DNA of 64,000 nt from Anisodus tanguticus (taxonomy: Eukaryota; Streptophyta; Magnoliopsida; Solanales; Solanaceae). The position numbers and the translations under genes were made by a program. The stretch is from contig CM067541.1 of the NCBI GenBank assembly GCA_034509755.1, positions 59,531,556 to 59,595,555 of the forward strand, in the 5' to 3' direction. Shown here one piece after another: positions 1-10,430 of the stretch; within the stretch, counting starts at the first letter, position 1; the number at the start of each line of letters is the position of its first letter. The notes under the pieces were generated by a model that saw only the letters and a list, made by a program, of their open reading frames with translations, did not search any database and was not told the origin of the DNA.

Positions 1-930
1 AAGATATAGTATCATCTTCATTACCTCACTCAGAATTAATAATCTTCCTTTAATAAACTAGATTAACAATCTCGTACTTATACTAATGACATTCTTTCCT
101 TTTTCCTTCTTTTGCTTTTTACCATCCAAAAGTTTCTACTTTTCAAATAAAACAGGAAAAATGAATGATTATTCCTTGTATTTCCTCGCATGTTGGTTTT
201 GGCCCACGCTGGCATTAGCATCCAAATCCCAATTAACCAGATGTTTCATGTGCAATATATATATTACCAACTTTATTATTTTTACATTTTTATTAGTTTC
301 TCCATAATGACTCCTTTTAAAATAATATAATCATCTTTTCAGTCTTTAAATGATGCGGCCAGCCAACCTTGCTTTTTTTCTTTTCCATTTTTTTCCCGGA
401 AAACGGGCAGGTGAAAGGAAAATGTGAAAAGTTACGAAGAGAATTGACCTTACACCTAAATGATAATAAGACAGAAAATACTTACCCACATCAGAAGAGG
501 TATGCACTAAATTATGAATTTTAATCATGGTAATTCAAAATTATAGTGAAAACATATATCACTTAATCATGGTTAAGTGATGAATGAGTGTATGCAAGAC
601 ACTTATTTTATATTCATTAGTTTGTTGTATACATCGTGAGTAAGTTTTTACCAAACAAGTGTTGTTGTGATTAGTATATGCTCTACTTTCACTCTTAAAA
701 ATATAGCAGTGGTACTTTTTATGTGAAGCCAAACAATTTTTTCTATTGCTTAAAATACTTTTATTTATAAAAAAATATGATTAATTACCTTGATTGAAAT
801 GTATGTTTAATTTTATTTCGACCCGAAGTCAAGCAAAAGAACCCTGTGATCAATCTTCATACTTTGAATTTTACACTCATTTGCATTTATATTTAAGAGT
901 TTAAATCTTAAGCATCAATAATATATTAAT
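1..930. other. Intergenic, AT-rich, no gene seen
   Basis: No exon with recognisable protein similarity and no repeat with clear ends was found here. The open frames in this stretch are short, low-complexity and lack splice context. Confidence 0.5.
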
Positions 931-1326
931 CGGAAAAAGGTCAAAAATGCCTTAAACTATGTGAAATTAAATAAAAATGTCATCCGTTAATAGTTTAGTC
1001 CAAAAATATCCTTATAGCTACTTTATTGGGTCAAAAATGTTCTTTTCCTAATAAATAATTATTTCTTTTCTTTTTAAAAATATTCTTTTCCTAATAAAAA
1101 AATTGTTTTTAAAGAACCCCTCTCTTCTTTCTTTTAAAGTCCGATCTTTAAAATTGATATTTTATTAGGAACAAGATGTATTTAAAAAGTAAAAAAAAAA
1201 AAAAAATTTAAAAAATAGTATTTTAAACACAATTAAGTAACTATAAAATATTTTTAGACCAAACTATTAACATAGGACATTTTATTTAATTTCATATAAT
1301 TTAAAAACATTTTAAACCCTTTTCGG
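931..1326. mobile_element. MULE-like MITE with long terminal inverted repeats
   Basis: The first ~80 bases (starting CGGAAAAAGG) are the diverged reverse complement of the last ~80 (ending CCCTTTTCGG). The flanks carry a near-perfect 9-bp target duplication, TATATTAAT at 922-930 and TATATTAAC at 1327-1335, which is the size made by Mutator-like transposases. There is no coding capacity, so it would be a non-autonomous element about 0.6 kb upstream of the ALKBH10B-like start codon. Confidence 0.75.
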
Positions 1327-1779
1327 TATATTAACTTTCTATGCTATCAAGTAAAGTTAACATACATCATATAACTCTCTGTGACATATATCTTTGGTGC
1401 AATCCTTTCTCGGATCTTGCTAAAGGGGGAGGCTCGTGCACCTAGTTATTTTTTTTTTTTTTTTTAATGCAAGAATAAAATTACACTATGATATAGTAGT
1501 AAAATTCATTTTAATCCGTAAATGTATAATTAGAAATTCATTTTTGACATAGTGACACCTGGGTGCACGCTGTACGGAGTGTCAGCATTGTAAAAGTCAC
1601 CATGAACGTTCCTTTAAATACTCAAAACCCCTCCACTAACCAAAACCTCCCAAACAAAGCCCTCTCTCTTTTATTCATCATTCTGTTTTTCTTTTTCGTA
1701 CATTTCATTCATTTTGCTAAATCAGAAAAATCTCGCAGGAAATATCGGTCGACACGTAACAAAATCTCCTATTCTAACG

Positions 1780-1915
1780 CACCAATTCGAAACATTCAAG
1801 TGTTTCCATACCGAGCGAGGACACCAATTCGAAACATTCTAAGTGTTTCCCCATTTTGAAGGATCTATACTGCTATTTTGAAGGATCAATAGTGTTTCCA
1901 TACCGAGCGAGGTGC
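1780..1915 (+). repeat. Duplicated leader segments upstream of ALKBH10B-like gene
   Basis: The phrase CACCAATTCGAAACATTC occurs twice (near 1781 and 1822). GTGTTTCCATACCGAGCGAGG occurs near 1800 and again near 1892, and TTTTGAAGGATC occurs twice between them. These direct repeats lie in the presumed 5' leader, 40-170 bases before the start codon. Confidence 0.7.
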
Positions 1916-1953
1916 TTTCTCAATTGAGCAACCCTCACTTATTACTCATTGAA

Positions 1954-4900
1954 ATGCCGCCAGCTGCCGCGGTTGTTGGACACCACCGTGTAGGTTCGGC
2001 GGCGGCGACTCCATCACCTCCGGCAATGGTGTCGGAGATATTTGCTAAGGACGCAATATTAGCGTGGTTCAGGGGAGAGTTTGCAGCTGCAAATGCGATA
2101 ATAGATGCGCTTTGCAATCATATAACTCAGCTTGAAGGCGAGAGATCATCGGAGTATGAATCTGTATTTGCAGCAATTCACCGGAGGAGGTTGAATTGGA
2201 TCCCAATTCTTCAGATGCAAAAGTACTGTTCCATTGCGGAGGTTACACACGATCTACGGAAAGTGGCCGAGAGAAAGATCAAGGAGAGAGAGGAGTTTAC
2301 AGTCGAGAGAAAGTGTGATATGGAAGTGAACGGTGCTTTTGGTGACGTGGCAAGCAGTAATTCCGAAAATGGAGGAAGCGAAGTGGTGGATGGAGATGGT
2401 TCACATGATTCTCCTGAAAGTGAGATCACTGATGCAGGTAAGTAACATTTAATTATAATGTACTCCGTCTCAATATCACTTTTCGAATTTCGATAGTGAA
2501 ATAAGTTTTCTTTAATTGTAATTTTTTCATAAGTTTTTTAAATATTTTGAATTGTTAATTATTATGAATTATAATTTGTTTAGATTATTTTTAATATATA
2601 AATTTTATTTTAAAAAAAGGAAAAGGGTAAAATATATCCCTTTATTTTAATTTATTAGTCAATTTTACCATCTGTTAGTGGAAGTAGTCAAATATACCCC
2701 GCCGTTATAAGTTGGGGCCAAATATACTCCAAAGCCTTCACAAAATACGCTTTTTAAAAAAGAAATATTCTGAAAAATTGGATTTTTTAATTAAAAAATA
2801 TGTAAAGTATTTTTAAAAAAAATATCCTAAAAATATTTTTCGAAAATCTGGATTAATTTTAAAAAGAAATTTGAAAAACCTGATTTTAAGATTTTTTAAT
2901 AAAAAAATTAATTTTTCAAAATAGTTTTTTTAGAAACAAGTTTTATAAAAATCAACAAAAAATCATATTTTTAATAAAAGTCACTTTTTCCTGATTTGTT
3001 TTAGTTAGAAAAATCAATTTTTCAAATTATTTTTAAAAAATTATCACGTAGCACCACATAGAATATGTTAAATGCTACAAGTCACCCAAATTATACACAT
3101 ATTATATAGGGAAATACACGATAATATGCTTCATTTTTAACATATTATATAGGTATTTAACTTATTCTATATAACATTTAACTTATTTTATGTGGTGTCT
3201 TTGTGACAATTTTTTAAAAATAATCTGAAAAATTATTTTTTTTAATTAAAAAAATCTGAAAAATGACTTTTATTAAGAATTTGAATTTTTTTGATTTTAT
3301 AAAATTCATTTTAAAAAGAAAATTTGAATTTTTTAGTAAAAAATAAGTTTTTTTTTTAAAAATCAGCTTTTTCAGATTTATTTTAAAAAAATATTTTTGG
3401 ACATTTTATTTTTTTAAAAATACTTTTCAGTTTTCTAGATTAAAACAAATTATTTTCCAGATTTTTAATTAAAAATTCCAATTTTCCAGAATAGTTTTTT
3501 TAAGAAAAGGGTATTTTTGAATATTTTGCTAACGGTATGTGTATATTTGGTCCCAACTTGTAAAGAAAAGGTTATATTTGACTACTTTCGTTAACGGAGG
3601 GCAAAGTTGACTAATAAACTAAAGTAGAGGGGTCCATTTAATCCTTTTTCCTTAAAAAATTTAAAGCTTCTATGTTAGAATTTACGTAAAAATGAAAGAA
3701 TTTTACTCTCTTGATTGAAACAGTGTCATATAAATAATTGGGACAGAGGGAGTGATACTACTACTAGTTAATATTAACCGCTTAAATTCTGTACAGAATC
3801 CAGTATTTCAATGAAAGTGTTTTAGGCTTAATTAACATCTAATTCATTCTTACAAGTTCAGAGATTTCAAACAAAATTTTGCGCCTCCTAATTTAGACAT
3901 TGGAGCAATGAAAATTTCGTTTCACATTCGGTGACTGATTTTTAATTGCTGGGTTTTAAATTTTAAATTCTGTTTTTACCCCACCTCACTTTAGGAAAGT
4001 CAATAAGGTTCTGCTTACCTTTAACAGTGCCTATTGAAACTTATACTAGTATTAAAGTCACGTTTAAGTTCGTTATAGTTTGTGTTTCACAAAATAAAAT
4101 ATGATTCATTTGTAAGTGTGGATTAAACAAAAAGGGGTACTGTAGGTTAATCGTCAGCTAAAATTTGTCTACTTCAATAAATAATCATGCCAAACAAAGT
4201 TGACTGGTTGATTAAGGTTCTCACTTTTCTCAAATCCTTTTTGCCTCTTGGAATGAAGGATGATTAGTCAAGTGAAGCTAGTGAAATCATCTGAGATATT
4301 AAGATTTTAAATATTGATTTTCTTAAAAAAGTACCAATACAGTAGAATAAGTCCAATTGAGATAAGGGCGACATTCTACTGGTAGTTATTGCAAATGAAG
4401 GCAGTATTGCTTTCCAGTGTAGATGGTTTCATATTATTGCCAAGAAATTTGATTGAGCTGACCATACTCTATGTTGCTTCTTTGGCTAACTAATCACTTT
4501 TTACAAGGGCTACAATTATTCTGAATGCAAGTACGTGTACACTTTCTTCCATTTTACAGGATCCCAGATACATCCGATGCTAGAAAGTGTTGAATTCTGC
4601 TCAAACCATGAGAATTGTGAGGCAAGGCCTACCCACATGAAGATGACAAAGGGGTTTGTGTCAAAGGAGCCACTCAGAGGGCATATGGTGCGTCCTCAAT
4701 CACAGTTATTTTGCATGCTTTCTATGAAGAATTGCATTCAGTTTTAAATCCAATGTTGATCCATGTTGTGAAGGTCTTAAGCTTCCATAATCTGTGACTG
4801 GCAGGTGAATGTAGTACGAGGTCTGAAGTTATTCGAAGACGTATTTACTCCAAATGAAATCTCTAAACTACATGACCTTGTGAACGAACTTCGTGTTTCT

Positions 4901-6931
4901 GGCCAGAATGGTGATCTCTCAGGTGGATCCTGTGATTCGTGGCACTTTTATAGTTAGTATTGTTTCCTTTTTGAGGCGAAGTTTTGCTCGAGCAGGTTTG
5001 GGAATTGATTTGCTTTGTGACTCATTATAGCAGCCTTAGCTTACTATGATAGGTTTTTCCATGAATACTTTCTTCTGAGTGAAAATTTTACACACATATA
5101 AGCAGGAAACTGTTGTTTTATCCTTTGTTCTTGAGATCTATGCTGATCACCTCTCTTTGCTGTATACTGCGAACTATACAATCACTAAAAGCTCGATACA
5201 ATGTTCTATTATGTTGTTTTTGTTGATAAGTTGTGCACTGCTTTCATTTTAAGACATCATACTTCTTAAGAGGAAGTGAATTGTCTAATTCTTTTTATCA
5301 GTGTTATTTATGTTAAGAGTCCCACATCGGAAATGGAATGGGAACATGGACTCCTTATATGTACTTGGACAATCCTCATCATACAAGCTAGATTTTGTGT
5401 TGAGTTAGGCCCAAGAGATCCATTCTTTTCATGATATATGAGCGTCGATGTTGGGCCCCCAAATTATATTGTCCACGCTCCAGTTAACGAGGTCCGGGCG
5501 TGCGGGGGAGTGTTAAGAGTCCCACATCGGAAATGGAATGGGAACATGGACTCCTTATATGGACTTGGACAATCCTCACCCTACAAGCTATCTTTTGGGG
5601 TTGAGTTAGACCTAAGATCTATTCCTTCACTTTAAATTCACCTATTTATCTTAGATATCCACCCTGAATTGCGTGTGACTGCCTTTTAGGTGAAACTTTT
5701 ATTTTATTCAACCAGCAAGTGAAGGGCAATAAAAGAGAGATGATTCAGCTTGGGACCCCAATTTTTGGACATATAAAAGAGGAGGCTACATGTCAAAAGA
5801 GTAAGGGAAAGCTTTGCTTTAATGCATATCTATGTTTTTCTGAGTACTTCTATATTATTTACTGTATTACCTTTTACACTTCCATTAAAGCTTTATTGGG
5901 AAAATTCAACCTTCAGGTAACATTGAACCTATTCCAGCTCTTGTACAAGGTGTCATAGACCACCTGATTCAGTGGAATCTAATATCAGAAAGTAGAAGAC
6001 CTAACAGCTGCGTCATTAACTACTTTGATGAGGTCTATATTAAGTTTTGCTAGATCACGTTGGCCTTTGTACATTTTGATTGGTGCAAAATGGAGCCTAA
6101 AAGTTTACTTTGTCGCTTCTGTAGGGGGAGTATTCACAGCCTTTCCTGAAACCACCTCATTTGGACCAGCCGGTGTCAACTCTTCTCCTCTCTGAATCAA
6201 TGATGGCATTTGGTAGAGCCCTTGTAAGTGACAGTGACGGGAACTACAAAGGATCATTCATGCTTTCTCTAAAAGAAGGGTATGTATATTCACAAATTCA
6301 GATTTTCCTCCTGTAATAAGTATTTCTCGTTAACATGGGAGATTTGTGATTCTTCCATTTCCCCGATGAAAGAAAGGCCATGCTAGTGCTATTTCAGTCT
6401 GTTAACAATCTCTTTTTCAAACGCCGATTCTTCTTATGCTGTCATTCTCCCTTTCATTCTATATTTGGCAGGTCTCTTTTAGTCATGAGAGGAAATAGTG
6501 CTGATATGGCTAGACATGCACTATGCTCATCAGCTAGCAAAAGAGTTGCTATTACATTCTTCAAAGTAAGAACAGAGATAAATAGCTTTGTCTCAGATCA
6601 AATCCCTCCTCTGACTAAAGCAATGATCTTATGGCAACCTGGTGTCCCAACACGATATTCAACTGCAAATGGAGCAGCTAATGGTTATAAGATAATGGAT
6701 GCCATACCTAAATGGGGTTTCCTTCAAGCTCCAGAAGTTATGCTAGCTCCTGTGCGTCCAATGGTTTTAAACCCCCGAAGGATTCCAAATGGTGGTACTG
6801 GTGTTTTTCTTCCATTATCAAGAAAACCTGCAAAACATCTTCCACCACGTGCCCAGAAAAGGCGGTTTCTAGAGCTACCTTCCCCTGGTGACTCGCCTAA
6901 ATCAGAGAGCACTTCAGAAGAGAGTATGTAA
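1954..6931 (+). CDS. ALKBH10B: ALKBH10B-like RNA N6-methyladenosine demethylase
   Basis: Plant AlkB-family 2-oxoglutarate/Fe(II) dioxygenase of the ALKBH9/10 type; Arabidopsis ALKBH10B removes m6A from mRNA and promotes flowering. I read seven exons: 1954-2437, 4560-4687, 4805-4922, 5690-5800, 5917-6032, 6125-6279 and 6472-6931. All junctions are GT-AG, the frame stays open, and the total is 1572 nt (523 aa). The N-terminal part has the family block ending KDAILAWFRGEFAAANAIID. The catalytic core has PPHLDQP (iron ligands H331, D333), MARHALC (H386) and KRVAITFF (R395, probable 2-oxoglutarate contact). The C-terminal ~125 residues are Pro/Arg-rich. The ATG at 1954 is the first in frame; the reading frame upstream opens only with GTG. 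Introns 1 and 3 carry transposons. It appears intact. Confidence 0.93.
2619..3651. mobile_element. 1.03-kb foldback/MULE-like element in ALKBH10B intron 1
   Basis: The terminal ~110 bases are inverted copies of each other: GGAAAAGGGTAAAATATATC at the left, its diverged complement at the right. Flanking TTAAAAAAA (2610-2618) and TTAAAAAAT (3652-3660) look like a 9-bp target duplication. The interior is AT-rich and itself partly self-complementary around ~3110, with no coding capacity. It occupies about half of intron 1, so the pre-mRNA could form a very long hairpin there. Confidence 0.75.
5311..5631 (+). mobile_element. TRIM element in ALKBH10B intron 3
   Basis: Two direct ~118-bp LTRs (5311-~5428 and 5511-~5631) both open with TGTTAAGAGTCCCACATCGG. 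The internal domain is only about 80 bp. A purine tract (GCGGGGGAG) lies directly before the 3' LTR. The site after the 5' LTR (ATGATATATGAGCG) is a mutated form of the initiator-Met primer site that is intact in the related copy at 39.8 kb. It is a terminal-repeat retrotransposon in miniature and codes for nothing. Confidence 0.8.
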
Positions 6932-7282
6932 GTTTGGACCGTGTATGATTAGAGGCACTCCTGAAAACATTATAAATGGTGCATTCAAGAGTTATCCAAC
7001 ATCCCTTGTGCGAGGCTTCTTCTCTACCACGATGAGCTCAGTTGCTGAGTACGAATCTTCTGTGTGTTTTTACTTCCTCCAAAGATTTTCCATCTTTTAC
7101 TTAGATGTTGGCTGATATACCTTTTACTTATGCTAACCATTAGAGGCTTTAGAGATTTTGAGCTTAGTCAGTTGAGTGTATTATCCTTTACAGAGTGCTG
7201 AATTTTCATTGAGTTTTTCCTTTTTCTGTCAATCTCTTCAAGGTAAGTAGAGGTTGATTTTGATGTAATTACATCCCGTTTA

Positions 7283-7480
7283 TCTTCTTTATTAAACATT
7301 TTTCAGGGTTGAGTGTTTACAGTTATCAAATGCGCTTTATTCGTTTGCTATTCACTAGTAGTTGAACCTCAGGATGGTTTCTCTTCTTTATTAAACATTT
7401 TTCAGGGTTGAGTGTTTACAGTTATCAAATGCGTTTTATTCGTTTGCTATTCACTAGTAGTTGAGCCTCAGGATGAATTC
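7283..7480 (+). repeat. Tandem duplication, unit ~99 bp
   Basis: The segment beginning TCTTCTTTATTAAACATTTT at 7283 is repeated at 7382 with only a few substitutions. It lies about 350 bases after the ALKBH10B-like stop codon, in the 3' UTR or just beyond. Confidence 0.85.
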
Positions 7481-7872
7481 ACTTTTAACTTTTTCCATCT
7501 CCAGTGAAATAGCAGGCATGCATATCTTGAAATTCCTAATGATTTGGTCGACACAGAAAGGACGTTTTTCGTAAATGATGGAGATGTTCGGTTTTAAATT
7601 CTCTCAAGTTCCATTTTTAATTACAGGAATTGGAGCTATCTGTTATTCATCTGATGATGATTATTGAAGCTACAGCCTATAATTTTAGTGAACTAGTAAT
7701 AATCTCTATATTGTTATGCATACATGCAGTGCATCCGCCTTATTTTCATTAGCTAAAGGTTAGTGCGAATGAAGGTTGCACTTGCTACTTGTTAGATGTA
7801 ACTATAAACAAATTCCTGCAGAGATTATGTCCATATATTTATTAAACTAACTAATGAGGTTAGAGATCGTTG

Positions 7873-7983
7873 ACAAGAGAGGGTTGCTCAGATGGTAAAC
7901 GCCCTCTACTTTTAAGCCGAAGGTTGCGAGTTCGAGTCACTAAGAGCTCCTGGGAGGGGTAAAAAAATAGGAAAAAAAAAAGA
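7873..7983 (+). mobile_element. tRNA-derived SINE with intact target duplication
   Basis: An A-box-like GGTTGCTCAGATGGTAAA is followed by a B-box-like GGTTGCGAGTTCGAGTC and an A-rich tail. It is flanked by a perfect 13-bp direct repeat, TTAGAGATCGTTG, at 7860-7872 and 7984-7996. A second member of the family lies at 25507-25624 on the other strand. Confidence 0.85.
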
Positions 7984-8314
7984 TTAGAGATCGTTGCTTT
8001 AAGCTGTGGATTTCAGTCATTGCCAGACAAAATGTAAGATTGATTTACACTCTTGAAGACAGTGAAGTCTGAAAATCTTCATAATCTCTTTTACCTTTTT
8101 CATCATGCGGATAGTGGTAACTAACGGACATGATTCCTGTAACTATATAGTACTCATTCACCGTAGAGAAAAGATCGATGAAGCCAGAATTATCACAGAT
8201 TAAACAAGTAAAACTAAAAAATGAAGAAAATGAGGGGAAATAGATTATTGGAAAAAGAATTTTTAGAGAACCAAAAAAATAAGAAAGCCAGCTAGTCAAG
8301 GAAGCACACGCTTG

Positions 8315-9584
8315 TGTTGGAAATTTGCCTTTGGCGGGAGTTGCGACCGACCAACTTTAACGGCTTAAACACTAGTGTAACGTATGTTGGAGAATCCGAT
8401 TCTTCACACATGCATGATCTACTAAGTACGTAGATAACCGTAGGGCCAAGAATCGTCAAATTTCATTGAGAAATGAAAGAGATATTGGTTCACGAAGTAA
8501 GGTGTTTGAAGCATGGAAAGTGTGGTATTGTGTGTAATTCTCCCACATCGGTAGAGGAAGAAAGAATTGTTGTGTATATAACACTCGAAATTGGTTTGGG
8601 GTTTGGGACCCCAAGGGGTATCTCATGTGTTTAAAGGAGGGAGGACCTAGATGTGCTTCGGTTCGAGGAAAGACCACGCGCGCGCCGCCGCCGCCCGCCC
8701 GTCCGGTTCGGGTTCCGGGTTCACGGGTCACGGGGCCGTGGGGCGTGGGCCTTCGATATTATCTTTTTGGGCCGAGAAAACTTTGCCGGAAGTACAGTTT
8801 GATCCCGAAGTTTCAGATGTGCGATTTGGACCGAGAATTCTTTCGGATGTGCGGTTTGGTCCCTGAAGTTTCAAGATGTACGAGTTTGGTCCCGAAGTTT
8901 CCGGATGTACGAGTTTGGTCCCCGAAGTTTCCAGAACTTCAGAATTTCGACGGTCAAAAACAGAATGCCCGAACACTCAATTCGGCCATTTATTTTGGCT
9001 GAATTACTCCTCCTATAATGGCCAAATCCGTTGGTCTTTCTCCCATTAATGGTGGTGGCTTTACTACCTCCATAATGGCCATTATTTAGGCTGTTATGGA
9101 GGGCGTAATCAGCCCCCTCCCTCACCTATTTAAACACCCCCTTACACCATTGTTGAGCACTAAGAATGACAAAAGAGATTTGCAAAAAACGAGTGCACGA
9201 AAATACACAACCAAAATAGATTTCTTCCTACAACTTCCAAGCATCATTTCGTTACTCAATATTCTTCACGGTAGCTCTTGAGTTTCCTTTGCTCAAGGGT
9301 TCCATTGCTTTGTTTTATCTTGGGAGACAAATTGTCCGGGACGTATAAAGGATACATACGAGGCAATATTGTCTTAAGGAATGAGTGCTACACTCGACTC
9401 AAAGATAAACCAGTTTCCATTTTTCGGTCTTCAACAAAATCGTAATTTCGGTTTGTTGTTATATTGTAATTTTCAGATTTCTAGTTGAATTATTGAAATC
9501 TTTATTTATCCTTTCGAATACTTGTAATAGTTAAATACTTCCCGTCTTGCTTTATAAAGTACCATAGAGCAAAATCTCCCAACA
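8315..9584 (+). repeat. 5' LTR
   Basis: The copy is 1270 bp. It contains a GC-rich microsatellite-like stretch (8680-8745), a ~30-bp minisatellite (8786-8935), and a TATA-like TATTTAAA at 9127-9134 with a C-rich run after it. It differs from the 3' LTR mainly by indels in the GC-rich block and scattered substitutions. Confidence 0.92.
8786..8935 (+). repeat. ~30-bp minisatellite in the 5' LTR
   Basis: Four to five imperfect copies of a unit like CCCGAAGTTTC-GATGT-CG-TTTGGTC stand upstream of the LTR TATA-like box. The same array is in the 3' LTR at about 14152-14295. Confidence 0.8.
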
Positions 9585-10301
9585 ACTTAAGACAATATTT
9601 GTATAGTATTACTATTAGTGTTCGAAAGATGTCGGTCAAAAGTTGTGTGACCAAATACGGATATGGAAATGGTTTTACGGTAGAAGAGAGTGATGATGAT
9701 GAACGTGTTCATGGTGTCACCGCTACCAAGACTAGTGGAAACAAGCGCTCTCGAGAGCACGAGGATGTCAACCGGGACAAGAGGAGAAAGGCGAAGATGC
9801 TATTCTATCTTGTAGCAGAAGGCCTATATCTGTCCCGGACAAAGGATCCGAATAATGGTGAGAAGGAAATGGACACTCGGTCGATGAAGTGACCCGAAGT
9901 GAGCGAGAATCCGAAATTGGGATAAGTAGTTTTTCTTACTTGTCAAGAATAAAGATTAAATTATGTACGATTAAAAATGGATTAAAGTAAGGAGGAATAT
10001 GAAAATAATTTATATTCCTTATGCTTTAACAAATCGAAGTTTAATCTCATCTTCTTTTCCGTTTAAAGATTGGATTTTGTAAACGACTTAAGAAGATCCG
10101 TTCTTTTAAGTGTAATTACTAAAGTGTGTAAAGTATGTTCGCACATACGAGGGAGTAAAATCCACCGCGGCGTGCGAAAGCTTGTTACCACTCTTAAGTA
10201 AGCGCCAAGAATTATCGGGCACCAATCATAACGGAAGAAGTCTAAAAGATAATGACGTTGAGCCTGTCATATTATTTGGCGAGAAGATCCTTCATAGGAT
10301 G

Positions 10302-10430
10302 ATATTGGACACTCGGTCATACAAAGCCTCGGGCGGCGGAGTGGGCCAAAATTCCTTTGATATGATTATATTGGACACTCGGTCATACAAAGCCTCGGCG
10401 GCGGAGTAGGGCCAAAATTCATTTCATAGG
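10302..10430 (+). repeat. ~66-bp tandem duplication in the LTR-element interior
   Basis: Two adjacent units both contain GGACACTCGGTCATACAAAG followed by CCTCGG and GGCGGAG. Shorter echoes of GGACACTCGG occur near 9868 and 10515. Confidence 0.7.

Noticed and set aside
1912..1953. Extension of the ALKBH10B-like protein upstream of 1954
   Set aside because: The frame opens there only with GTG. The first ATG in frame is at 1954 and begins the sequence expected for the family.
8456..9125. Overlapping open frames on both strands at 8.4-9.1 kb (and 13.7-14.6 kb)
   Set aside because: They are low-complexity frames in the GC-rich part of the two LTRs and are repeated in both; not genes.
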